Source of the DNA: Acidithiobacillus sp.
GTDB lineage: Bacteria; Pseudomonadota; Gammaproteobacteria; Acidithiobacillales; Acidithiobacillaceae
DNA: 62,732 bases
Reading direction: 5' to 3'
NCBI GenBank assembly: GCA_028697715.1
Contig: JAQVDS010000017.1
Span: forward strand, 1-62,732
Under the pieces are notes generated by a model. That model saw only the letters and a list, made by a program, of their open reading frames with translations, made no database searches and was not told where the DNA came from. The position numbers and the translations under genes were made by a program. This document shows, in pieces, positions 54,984 to 62,732 of the stretch. Position 1 is the stretch's first letter. Every line of letters starts with the position of its first letter.

Positions 54984-57900
54984 CTGGTGCCCTCCACGGC
55001 TTGCCTAAGTATGGCTTCGTCTTTTTCCGTTAGTGGCCCTTCCATCCACTTTATTGTTGCATCGCTTACCTTGCGAATCAGGATTTCGGAGTCGCGCTGG
55101 CTGCCTACGGGACCGTAATAGTTTAACGTCCAGGCAAGTTGGGCATAGCCTCCGACCATATGGGTCGGCTTAACAATGACGCGAGTGGCGCTATTATTGA
55201 TTCCACCGCGCTTACCGGTGCTAGGTGCGCCAGGGACATTGATGGTATTCTCTTGCTGATGATACATGATCGAGACCCCTTCGGGTATTCTTTGACTTAC
55301 AACGGCACGTGCCATAAGTGCCCCGTTCTCGTTGATTCCCTCGACCCAGTCATTATCCGCGATATGCAGACGATCGGCATCTTTCTCGCTGATCCAGATA
55401 TGGGGGCCTCCTCGCGAGAGATGGAGCATACGTAGGTCATCATGATAGGTGCTGTGGATGCCCCATTTGTCGTGTGGAGTGAGGAATCGCAATAACAACC
55501 CATTCTGAGTGTCGAAGCGCTCGTCCAAACCTTGGACTGCCAAGGTTGGTAGTGGTGGGCGATAGGTGCAGAATCCCTCACCAAAGTCCAGAAACCACTC
55601 ATGATCTAGATAAAATTGGCCACGTCCAGTTAGGGTTCTGTAGGGCACGGCATGATGAATATTGATGTATCCAGAATTGTAACTGACGGCATCGGACATC
55701 AGGCCGCTCCACGTCGGAGAAGATATAACTTTCCGGGGCTGTACTTGGAGATCATGGAAATGGATTTTCTCATCGCGCCGGTTCGCGGCCAGTTGAGTCA
55801 GTTGTAGGCCCGTTTTCTTCTCTAGGGAACGCCACGCTTTGTATGCAACCTCGCCGTTGGTTTCCGGAGAGAGATGTAAGACCATGTCGCAGGCTTGAAT
55901 ATCTGTGCTGAGAGAGGGTCGGTGAGCGTCTTCTTGGTCCTCGCCCTGGAATGCGCCGTTTATATGTAGTAACTCCTCTATTTCCTGTCCTGCTTCCCAA
56001 TGTTCCCCTTTCGCACCATTGCCCAAGTCTTGCAGACGAGGTCCGATACTGCAGTATTGGTGGTAAACTTGGCTGTAGTCTCTAGTCACGATTTCTAAAC
56101 GCGGACAATTCCGTCCCGGTATTGGTCTTGTACCCTTCCTTTTCCAGTCATCGACACCAATAGCTTGGCCCAATTCGTCAGGGCTATCGTGCAGTAAAGC
56201 TAACGCTAAAAGATCTTTTCGGATGCCAAGATGTTTTGTGGCAAGTTTAGAAAAACGCTGGGCAATGTTCCGGAAAATCTGCCAGTCACTTCGACTCTCC
56301 CAACCTGGGTCTACTGCAGCACCTAGAGGGTGGATAAATGGATGCATATCGGTAGTGTTGAGGTCGTTTTTCTCGTACCAGGTAGCAGTGGGCAAGATGA
56401 TGTCAGAGTAAGCGCCGGTGCTATTCAGACGAAAGTTGATGTCGACCATCAGATCTAGTTTTCCTATAGGTGCAGACTCTCGCCATTTTATTTCTTGACT
56501 GGAAGCTCCCGCATCATCGCGTCCCAGCACGGCGTTTTCTGCGCCGAGTAAGTGTTTGAGGAAATACTCGTGCCCCTTGGCATTGGTACCGATTAGATTG
56601 TTGCGCCATACAAAAAGATTACGTGGCCAATTATTGTGGTGATCAATATCCTCGCTGGCAAATCGTAAGTCTCCATTTTGCAAGTCTGTGATAACAGCCT
56701 CGATGGCATCTGCGTCCGTCGTGCATCCCTGTTGTTCCAGGCTCGCCAGAATCTCCAAGGGATTGCGATCAAAGTGCGGCGCTGCAGGCAACCAACCCAT
56801 TCGCTCGGCAACGACATTATAGTCAGCGAGAGTATGGCCTCGATAGCTGGCCTTAGCTGCCGGCTGCAGAAGCTGTTCCGCATGGACACGCTCGTACCGC
56901 CATTGGTCTGTGTGAAGATACCAGAAGCTGGTGCCGGCCGCTTGGCGAGCGTGGGGATACCAATCGCTGGCGAAGGATAAAGGAAGCCATCCCGCCTGGG
57001 GCCGAAGCGCCTCTTGTCCGACATAATGTGCCCAACCGCCGCCGCTTTGCCCGACACAGCCACAAAGATGTACTAGGTTTATGATAGCGCGATAGTTCAT
57101 GTCGTTGTGATACCAATGATTGGTGCCTGCACCGACTATCACCATAGAACGGCCTTGCGTGGCTACGGCATTCTGCGCGAACTCGCGGGCAATACGCACA
57201 CACACATCTTGGGGTATGCCCGTGATGGACTCCTGCCAGGCTGGCGTAAAGCAATGATCGGGATCCGAATAGTCAGCAAGCGGATCGTTCTCTTCTACTA
57301 TTTCTACACCGGTTCGACGCACACCATACTGAGCTAGTAACAAATCAAAAACTGAACAAACGAGTAATTCTCCATGTTTTGTCTGCAGGCGCCGAGCTGA
57401 AACTTTGCGCTCTATCAAAGCGGGTACATCTTCACCGCGCTTGCCATAGTACGGAAAAACCACGGTTACAAGTTCGGTATTGGGCTTTCCTAAAGCCGAG
57501 AGTTCGGCAACAATGGGCGCATGGCTGCTGGCGTCCTCTTGAAGCAGGTTCCAGTTGCCTTCAGCTTCATCCCATCGGAAGCCTATTGACCCCTTTGGAC
57601 ACCGGTAATTCTTAGTTAGCTCGTCAAAAATGATGGTTTTCCAGTCCGGATTGGAATCCTGCCCCAACTGATCTTTGAAATCACCAGCCCGGAGGAAGCG
57701 ATCACTGGTGTGGTGGCCATCCGGTAGAGGTCGGAGTATTACCTGCATGGGTAAGTCCGTGAAACGGCGGCAATAGTCTATAAAATAGGGGACTTCCTTT
57801 TGAATATAGAATTCCTGCAAGACGACATGGCCCATAGCCAAAAAGAATGCCGCGTCGGTCCCGGCTCGAACGGGTAGCCATTCATCGGCAAACTTGACAT

Positions 57901-58762
57901 ATTCAGCATAGTCGGGTGCCATAGCGACCACTTTCGTCCCTTTGTAGCGTACTTCGGAATAAAAGTGTGCGTCTGGGGTGCGGGTTGCTGGGATATTGGT
58001 GCCTGCGACAATGATATAAGTAGAGTTGAACCAATCGGCCGACTCTGGCACATCCGTCTGCTCCCCCCAGACTTGGGGCGAAGAGGGGGGGAGGTCGCAA
58101 TACCAGTCGTAGAAGCTCAACGGTACCCCGCCGATGAGGGAGAGGTAACGGGCGCCCGAGGCATAGCTAATCATGGACATGGCCGGGATGACGGAAAATC
58201 CGGCAATGCGATCTGGGCCGTACTGCAAAATGGTATACACATTCGCGGCGGCGATAATCTCATTGACTTCCTCCCAAGAACTACGAACAAAGCCCCCCAA
58301 GCCTCGAACAGCGATGTAGCTGCTGCGTTTGCGCGGGTCTTCTTGGATGGCTCGCCAAGCCTCCACGGGATCCTTTCCCCGAGCCTTCTCGGCGCGGTAA
58401 AGCTCCAGCAAGCGTCCGCGAACCATCGGGTATTTGATACGATGTGGACTATAGAGGTACCAGGAAAAGCTGGCGCCTCTTTGACATCCCCGGGGCTCGT
58501 GATTGGGTAGGTCTGGGCGCGTTTCCGGATAATCGTGAGCCTGCATCTCAAAAACCACCAATCCATTTTTGACATGCACATTCCAGCTGCATCCACCGGT
58601 GCAGTTTACCCCATGAGTAGTGCGTACGATCTTATCGTAGCGCCAACGGTGGCGATAGGCGTCCTCCCACTGACGATCGTCGCGCAATTTTACGCCGTGG
58701 CCATCGGCAAATGCTTCTTGATCGCGCACTAAGAATTTCAGTCGATCCAATAAGTGACTCAC
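54980..58762 (-). CDS. narG: respiratory nitrate reductase alpha subunit NarG
   Basis: This 1260-aa molybdoenzyme has the NarG-type FS0 motif His50-x3-Cys54-x3-Cys58 and Cys93 (THGVNCTGGCSWNV and EPRGCQRG). The segment FYDWYCDLPP (217-226) holds the Asp that binds molybdenum in this family, followed by ESADWFNSTYI and RTPDAHF. It reduces nitrate at the inner face of the membrane with menaquinol or ubiquinol as donor. GTG start after AGGAGG. An FNR-type box is centred about 125 nt upstream. It opens narGHJI. Confidence 0.95.
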   Translation of the reverse strand: MSHLLDRLKFLVRDQEAFADGHGVKLRDDRQWEDAYRHRWRYDKIVRTTHGVNCTGGCSWNVHVKNGLVVFEMQAHDYPETRPDLPNHEPRGCQRGASFSWYLYSPHRIKYPMVRGRLLELYRAEKARGKDPVEAWRAIQEDPRKRSSYIAVRGLGGFVRSSWEEVNEIIAAANVYTILQYGPDRIAGFSVIPAMSMISYASGARYLSLIGGVPLSFYDWYCDLPPSSPQVWGEQTDVPESADWFNSTYIIVAGTNIPATRTPDAHFYSEVRYKGTKVVAMAPDYAEYVKFADEWLPVRAGTDAAFFLAMGHVVLQEFYIQKEVPYFIDYCRRFTDLPMQVILRPLPDGHHTSDRFLRAGDFKDQLGQDSNPDWKTIIFDELTKNYRCPKGSIGFRWDEAEGNWNLLQEDASSHAPIVAELSALGKPNTELVTVVFPYYGKRGEDVPALIERKVSARRLQTKHGELLVCSVFDLLLAQYGVRRTGVEIVEENDPLADYSDPDHCFTPAWQESITGIPQDVCVRIAREFAQNAVATQGRSMVIVGAGTNHWYHNDMNYRAIINLVHLCGCVGQSGGGWAHYVGQEALRPQAGWLPLSFASDWYPHARQAAGTSFWYLHTDQWRYERVHAEQLLQPAAKASYRGHTLADYNVVAERMGWLPAAPHFDRNPLEILASLEQQGCTTDADAIEAVITDLQNGDLRFASEDIDHHNNWPRNLFVWRNNLIGTNAKGHEYFLKHLLGAENAVLGRDDAGASSQEIKWRESAPIGKLDLMVDINFRLNSTGAYSDIILPTATWYEKNDLNTTDMHPFIHPLGAAVDPGWESRSDWQIFRNIAQRFSKLATKHLGIRKDLLALALLHDSPDELGQAIGVDDWKRKGTRPIPGRNCPRLEIVTRDYSQVYHQYCSIGPRLQDLGNGAKGEHWEAGQEIEELLHINGAFQGEDQEDAHRPSLSTDIQACDMVLHLSPETNGEVAYKAWRSLEKKTGLQLTQLAANRRDEKIHFHDLQVQPRKVISSPTWSGLMSDAVSYNSGYINIHHAVPYRTLTGRGQFYLDHEWFLDFGEGFCTYRPPLPTLAVQGLDERFDTQNGLLLRFLTPHDKWGIHSTYHDDLRMLHLSRGGPHIWISEKDADRLHIADNDWVEGINENGALMARAVVSQRIPEGVSIMYHQQENTINVPGAPSTGKRGGINNSATRVIVKPTHMVGGYAQLAWTLNYYGPVGSQRDSEILIRKVSDATIKWMEGPLTEKDEAILRQAVEGTR

Positions 58763-58880
58763 TTAGTCCTCCTCCATTTCACGTGGGACAGGCTCAGCCA
58801 GTTCGCATCTGCGCCAAGTATAGACTATTCTGAAGGGCGAGATAGTGTTGTCCGTACGTATCCGCGATGAGCGTGGATTC

Positions 58881-58894
58881 TTGATCGGAATCAA
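58881..58894. promoter_or_regulatory. FNR/Anr-type binding site
   Basis: TTGAT, 4 nt and ATCAA is a perfect match to the FNR consensus. It lies in the 286-nt divergent region between narG and the hemerythrin gene, about 120 nt before narG and 155 nt before the other. It likely activates narG under oxygen limitation. The Crp/Fnr-family gene at the right end could be the regulator. No other feature is seen in the divergent region. Confidence 0.85.
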
Positions 58895-59048
58895 GGTAAA
58901 CGTCTGTGCGCTGCGTCATCGTAGCGAAACGATACAGCTCCTGGCTTGGTTCTGCGGTAGGTCACAGAATCGCGGCGTCGCGTTTGGTGAACGCTAATGA
59001 TGATCTGTAGTCGTTAGGTGATCAATAGACTCTATAGAGGGTTATGCT

Positions 59049-59579
59049 ATGGATTTGATGGATGTATCTGCACCCTCCTTTGATGATCCGGTAGGACTCT
59101 TGTTGGCTTGCCATCGACGCATAGAGAAGCACTGCGACACCTTAGAGCGGATCCCTGGGCATTTGCAAAGTCATGGGGTGGACAACGAGTCGTTGACAGC
59201 TGCCGAGCGTATTCTACGATACTTTGATCTTGCCGGCCCAGCCCACCATGCCGATGAAGAATTCGCGCTCTTCCCTTGGCTTTTGGTACATCCGGATTTT
59301 CCAGAGTTTCTTCGTGCACCCTTACGAAACCTGACTGCCCAACACCGCCAGCTGGAAGAGGCTTGGCAGAATCTTGCAGAGGATCTGCGCGACTTGGTCG
59401 CTACCAAAAAGATTCGAGCACTACGACTTGAGCCATTCATTACAATGAACCGCGTTCACATCGCCCTGGAGGATGGAGAGATTTTCCCTCTTGCTCGACA
59501 ACTCCTGGACCCAGATTCTGCCAGAGCCATCGGTGAAACCATGTTGCAGAGGCGACGTGACGAGGAGCGCGGTGCATGA
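59049..59579 (+). CDS. hemerythrin-domain protein
   Basis: This 176-aa protein has an HHE four-helix bundle with His22 (LLACHRRIEKH), His66/67 and Glu71 (PAHHADEEFAL), a mid His (LTAQHRQLEEAW) and final His-Glu (RVHIALEDGEIFPL), a full set for a di-iron site. Such proteins bind O2 or NO or repair iron clusters. Divergent to narG across an FNR box, it may protect against nitric oxide. Confidence 0.85.
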   Translation: MDLMDVSAPSFDDPVGLLLACHRRIEKHCDTLERIPGHLQSHGVDNESLTAAERILRYFDLAGPAHHADEEFALFPWLLVHPDFPEFLRAPLRNLTAQHRQLEEAWQNLAEDLRDLVATKKIRALRLEPFITMNRVHIALEDGEIFPLARQLLDPDSARAIGETMLQRRRDEERGA

Positions 59580-60369
59580 ACAAAAATAACGTCCTCTCTG
59601 GGCATGGGTTTTTTCCTGTTGGGTGTGGCTTTGACCGTCATATTCCAGCTTTGCCTTTGACATGGGTTTGACAGCCGCCTGGTGGCTACCCATCGTGTCG
59701 CCCGCGATTGCCGCGGCCAGTGGCGGTTGCTGGCACCACACCAAGCTCCTGCTGCAGCTGAGAACGTGATTTACCTGAGTTATGTGTTCTGGGCGATATT
59801 GGTGCTACTGGCGATGGAGATTCTCGCGATTCTGTTGCTTCGCTTGATTCTGCACAAAATGCCGCATCAGGATATGGCGGTTTCTAGTTGGCTGCCACTG
59901 GGACCGATCGGTACCAGTGCAATGATAATGATCACTCTGGGCAATGCAGATTTTGCCAATTTTCACGGTGCCCTGGCGGAGATGACGCATTTCGCACAAA
60001 TGGCGGGTCTGATGGTTGCCCTCCTGTGGGGCTTTGGCCTGTGGTGGATGTGCATGGCGATATCCTGTGCTATCTGTGGGATGGACTGCTGTTCAATTCA
60101 ATATGGGCTGGTGGGGCTTTACCTTCCTCTTGAGCGTTTTCAATTCAGCAACCTATTTGCTCGCCGACAAGATCGGCTTCTGGATTTTTGCCCCTTTGGG
60201 CGTGGTCTTTACCGCAATGCTGGCATTTTTCTGGGTGATCGCCACACAGAAGAGTTTTTTTACATGTGGACGGGTGGGCTCTTCTGTGTTCCCTGTTTAT
60301 CCGAAGAAACCGGATTACCTATGCAGTGCGAGAGTCCAAGGCTGGCATCAGAAACAGGCAGATAGGTAG
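59576..60369 (+). pseudogene. TDT/TehA-type transporter, several frameshifts
   Basis: Pieces of a TDT (tellurite/C4-dicarboxylate/SLAC1) family transporter are scattered over all three plus frames in correct order: GMGFFLLGVALTVIF (about 59605), GLTAAWWLPIVSPAIAAA (about 59660), LLAPHQ to LWWMCMAI with WLPLGPIGTSAMIMI (59730-60065), LCYLWDGLLFN (about 60070) and MGWWGFTFLLSVFNSATYLL (60105 on). The last shift sits at a duplicated TTCAA. The start overlaps the hemerythrin stop (ATGA). With at least four shifts it is not functional, unless the sequence has errors. Confidence 0.75.
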
Positions 60370-60402
60370 TTTTATCCTGCAGGCCAAAAAAAGGAGAAAT
60401 CA

Positions 60403-61680
60403 ATGAAACCAATACCGCTATTGATCATCGGGCTGATTGCGCTACCAGCAATTAGCTACGGAGAAACCATACAACAGTTCCTCGAGAAATCCACAGTAAG
60501 CGGCAATATCCGGTCCTACTATGATAATCAAATGTTTGGCGGTGATTCGGTAGAAAATCGTTATGCCTATTCCCTCGGTGGCATGATCAAGGTGCAGACA
60601 GCTCCATTGTATGGCGTTAGCGCTGGCGTTGCCTTCTATACCGCCAATGATCTTGGGGCCAACGATACCAACGGTCGCGAGCTGCGCCTCGACCCCTTGT
60701 TGATGGGGTCAAGAACTTCCTTAAATGTCTTGGGGCAAGCCTATTTGCAGTATCAGAATCCATGGCTGCAGGTAGACGTTGGCAATCTCCTGCTCAATAC
60801 ACCTTGGATGGGAACCGCCGATGCGTTCATGATCCCTAACACGTATCAGGCCGTTTCCGTAACGGTCCATCCTCTACCCAACCTGAGCATCATTGGTATC
60901 CGCGAGTTTCGTTATAAAAACCGTATTCAGTCCGATTATCATCGACAGACGTTGCTCAACTACAACTCCTACTATAACTATTTGCCTAACAACAGCGACG
61001 GTACTCTAGCCTTTGGTATAAAGGGACAAAAACTGGGGATAAAAGCAGCGGCATGGTACTACCGGTTCTATGACTTAACGAATCTATTCTATGGCACCGT
61101 AGGTTATACTACCCCAGTCTTGCTGCAGCATTTCCAGCCTTTCGCCGATTTTCAGTACGCGCGGGAGTGGGCTGATGGAGCCCAGCTGACTGGTCCCGTG
61201 AATGCTACGGTATTTGGCGGTATGCTGGGGATAAAAGCACACTTTTATGGTATGAGCGGCTCGGTCTTTGCGGCATACGACAACATTCCGCAGCGTGATA
61301 CAACCTTGCCTAACGGTAAAATCCTGCCCAACGGTGGGTTCATTTCCCCCTATACCCAACAGTACAGCGCGGATCCTCTCTACACTAGTATTATGGATTA
61401 TGGTCTGATTTCAGCTTCTGCTGCGGGACATGCCTGGAAGGCCGGATTTGTCTTTCATCCCATACCCACCCTTCGCTTCAAATACTCCTACAGCTGGTAC
61501 CACACGGCACCGTTTCTTCCCAATGTCGAGGCCAACTACATTGACGTTACCTATACCCCAGGAGGATTCTGGAAGGGATTATCCTTACGCAATCGTCTTG
61601 CCATCGATCACAGTAATCCTTTCGCCAATTATCATGGCACATTTGTCGATGATCGCCTGATGTTGCAATACAGTTTCTGA
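60403..61680 (+). CDS. OprD-type outer-membrane porin
   Basis: This 425-aa protein has a signal peptide (PLLIIGLIALPAISYGE) and a beta-barrel with alternating strands, a Phe at the C-terminus and motifs as in OprD porins (NQMFGGDSVENRYAYSLGG, SRTSLNVLGQAYLQYQN). AGGAG lies upstream. It would admit small acids or amino acids across the outer membrane. It follows the broken transporter gene. Confidence 0.8.
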   Translation: MKPIPLLIIGLIALPAISYGETIQQFLEKSTVSGNIRSYYDNQMFGGDSVENRYAYSLGGMIKVQTAPLYGVSAGVAFYTANDLGANDTNGRELRLDPLLMGSRTSLNVLGQAYLQYQNPWLQVDVGNLLLNTPWMGTADAFMIPNTYQAVSVTVHPLPNLSIIGIREFRYKNRIQSDYHRQTLLNYNSYYNYLPNNSDGTLAFGIKGQKLGIKAAAWYYRFYDLTNLFYGTVGYTTPVLLQHFQPFADFQYAREWADGAQLTGPVNATVFGGMLGIKAHFYGMSGSVFAAYDNIPQRDTTLPNGKILPNGGFISPYTQQYSADPLYTSIMDYGLISASAAGHAWKAGFVFHPIPTLRFKYSYSWYHTAPFLPNVEANYIDVTYTPGGFWKGLSLRNRLAIDHSNPFANYHGTFVDDRLMLQYSF

Positions 61681-61914
61681 GAGCACTTCTCCTCCTCCAC
61701 ATAGTGACGTGCAATTCTTGGCAGCGGTGTATCGCTGCATTTTTATTTGCCATGCATGGTTATATAAGAGCATATCGGCGTTTTGAGTAGGTACGATACT
61801 GCACCTGCCATTTGCCGGATACGTCGAGGACTGCGCGACAGGCCAGCATTTCCGGTCGCTCCCGTGACGATTGCAAGCACGACACTGTGGCGACAGTGGC
61901 GGTCGCCGTGACTA
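61681..61914. other. no recognised gene
   Basis: I see no convincing gene in these 234 nt. A short minus-strand frame with CRAVLDVSGKW faintly recalls HxlR regulators but is too short to call. Confidence 0.4.
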
Positions 61915-62244
61915 AAAACCCTATCGAGCGCGGCCTGACGCTAGCCGAGATCGACCGGGTCCATCTCGCCTAGAAGCTGACCAGCCTTGACGTGGTCGGC
62001 CACGTATACGTTCAACCGCAACCCCCGCCCGACCACGATCGGGAATACTGTAGGTGTAGTGCGCCTACACGGTGCCGATGCCGAACAGCGCCGGTTGCAG
62101 GGCGCGGCTTGCCACCTTGGTTGTCGTGACCGACACCGGCGCCAGCGACCCCGAGCGTAGCGCTACGTAGCCGAACAAGATCAGAATGGGCACCAATACG
62201 GCAAGCAGCAGCAGGGTGCGGCAGTTTATTGCGGAAAACGTCAT
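61915..62244 (-). pseudogene. RND efflux adaptor (HlyD/MFP type), stop and frameshift
   Basis: ATG 62244 opens a frame with an N-terminal membrane segment (LLLLAVLVPILILFGYVAL) and VTTTKVASRALQPALFGIGTV, as in periplasmic adaptors of RND pumps, then a TAG where relatives have Glu. Further on, the expected biotinyl-like part (VKAGQLLGEMDPVDL, then RQAALDR) is found in another frame, followed by a second stop. The gene is broken in at least three places. Its start overlaps the TetR stop. Confidence 0.65.
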
Positions 62245-62423
62245 GGCTGGCTCCGAATGCAGCGGTGGTACAGCGCGAACATTCCTGGCGCCGCGCTGCG
62301 AATATGTTGGGGTTTGCCGTTCAGCAGGGTCTGCATCACCAGGCCCTGGATGGCACCGATGAACATCGCGGTGGCGGCGTCGGCGGGTAGATGTGAGGGA
62401 TAGGAATCCATGACATCATCCAA
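62241..62423 (-). pseudogene. C-terminal stump of a TetR-type regulator
   Basis: The frame holds about 60 codons with TAMFIGAIQGLVMQTLLNG and a C-terminal helix, resembling the ligand-domain end of TetR/AcrR repressors. The DNA-binding half is missing. Its stop overlaps the start of the broken efflux adaptor, which fits a former regulator-pump operon. Confidence 0.5.
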
Positions 62424-62535
62424 TAGTAAGTAATCAGTTCCTGTCTTATCTGTTGGAACCTGTATGTCAAGATGCCCTATGCGGGCATCGGGACATCTGC
62501 AACGGCAGCGATTCAGAGGAACGCAGCCCCTACGC

Positions 62536-62732
62536 TCACGCCAGACTGATAGCCAACAACTTCTTGCGATCCAGAATCACGATATGCTGCCCCTGCATAT
62601 CGATGGCATGGGCATCTTTCAGGCGGCGGAGGACGCGCGAGAAGGTTTCTGGCGTCAATCCCAGACGCGCCGCGATGCTGACCTTCTTCGCAGGAAGGGA
62701 AAAATCGGCTTGCGGAGCCGCAGACTCCGACA
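62536..62732 (-). CDS. Crp/Fnr-family regulator, C-terminal part (cut by the window edge)
   Basis: About 65 codons are visible, ending at TGA 62538-62536. They include LPAKKVSIAARLGLTPETFS, then RVLRRLKDAHAIDMQGQHIV, which match the helix-turn-helix and wing of Crp/Fnr proteins. The Glu-x-x-Ser/Thr-Arg recognition helix (ETFSRVLRRL) is FNR-like and should read TTGAT-type sites, as found before narG. The sensor half, with or without Fe-S Cys, lies outside the window. Confidence 0.85.
   Translation of the reverse strand, partial: SESAAPQADFSLPAKKVSIAARLGLTPETFSRVLRRLKDAHAIDMQGQHIVILDRKKLLAISLA

Noticed and set aside
59005..59035. A second FNR site before the hemerythrin gene
   Set aside because: Only the half-site ATCAA is present; the other half does not match TTGAT.
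61760..61900. HxlR-type regulator on the minus strand
   Set aside because: Only about ten residues recall HxlR; the frame is too short and lacks the rest of the domain.

Overview
This window looks like a chromosomal segment of a chemolithotrophic proteobacterium near the gamma/acidithiobacilli branch. The basis is gene order: ygfZ/ygfX, nadB, rpoE-rseA-degP, lepA-lepB, thiS-thiG, mpl-ubiX, mlaE-mlaF, a CIRCE-controlled groESL pair and recA-recX-alaS. No rRNA or complete species marker is present, so the name of the organism is inference. By eye the core (about 8.4-47.5 kb) is G+C rich, while both ends are more mixed and carry remnants of mobile elements and broken genes.

Left accessory region (1-8.4 kb): a possible nuclease-fold protein beside a 13-bp inverted repeat, a stump of a DsbD-like gene, a small HMA-like/MerR/unknown operon and an IS256-type transposase stump. 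Then comes a minus-strand block that reads as a copper-type bufferin system: two DUF2282 precursors flanking a DoxX membrane protein, the DUF692 (MNIO) modifying enzyme, its DUF2063 partner, a DsrE protein, an ECF sigma factor with a zinc-finger anti-sigma, a second DsrE and a DsbG-like periplasmic thiol protein. I think this is the most interesting system here: a peptide-modification pathway with its own envelope-stress switch and redox accessories, and with a transcription-attenuator hairpin between precursor and enzyme.

Core region (8.4-47.5 kb): a FIST sensor protein; cydDC; ygfZ, a ygfX-like gene and nadB (the latter two overlapping tail to tail by 188 bp); rpoE-rseA-degP; lepA-lepB-DUF4845; tRNA-Gly and tRNA-Cys separated by a terminator; thiS-thiG; mpl-ubiX. 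A nine-gene minus-strand run follows (ABC ATPase, FtsX-type permease, AttH-like lipocalin, two unknowns, MoeB/ThiF, EEP phosphatase, mlaE, mlaF), in which almost every junction overlaps. Next are a CPXCG zinc-ribbon gene broken by an 11-bp tandem duplication, a MazEF-type pair, groEL-groES, pilC, gluQ, thiL, a CinA-like gene with an unfamiliar N-terminal domain, and recA-recX-alaS.

Right accessory region (47.5-62.7 kb): a His/Gly-rich secreted protein, a sigma-factor stump, a frameshifted Tat-exported ferritin-like gene, an AT-rich island with a rhamnan-synthesis-F-like gene, an IS66-type stump, then narK and narGHJI (respiratory nitrate reductase). A perfect FNR-type box lies between narG and a divergent hemerythrin gene. 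Beyond are a heavily frameshifted TDT/TehA-type transporter, an OprD-type porin, remnants of an efflux adaptor and a TetR regulator, and, cut by the right edge, the DNA-binding end of a Crp/Fnr-family regulator that could read the FNR box. Nitrate respiration, hemerythrin and the Fnr-type regulator therefore look like one oxygen/nitrogen-oxide responsive module carried in a decaying accessory region.
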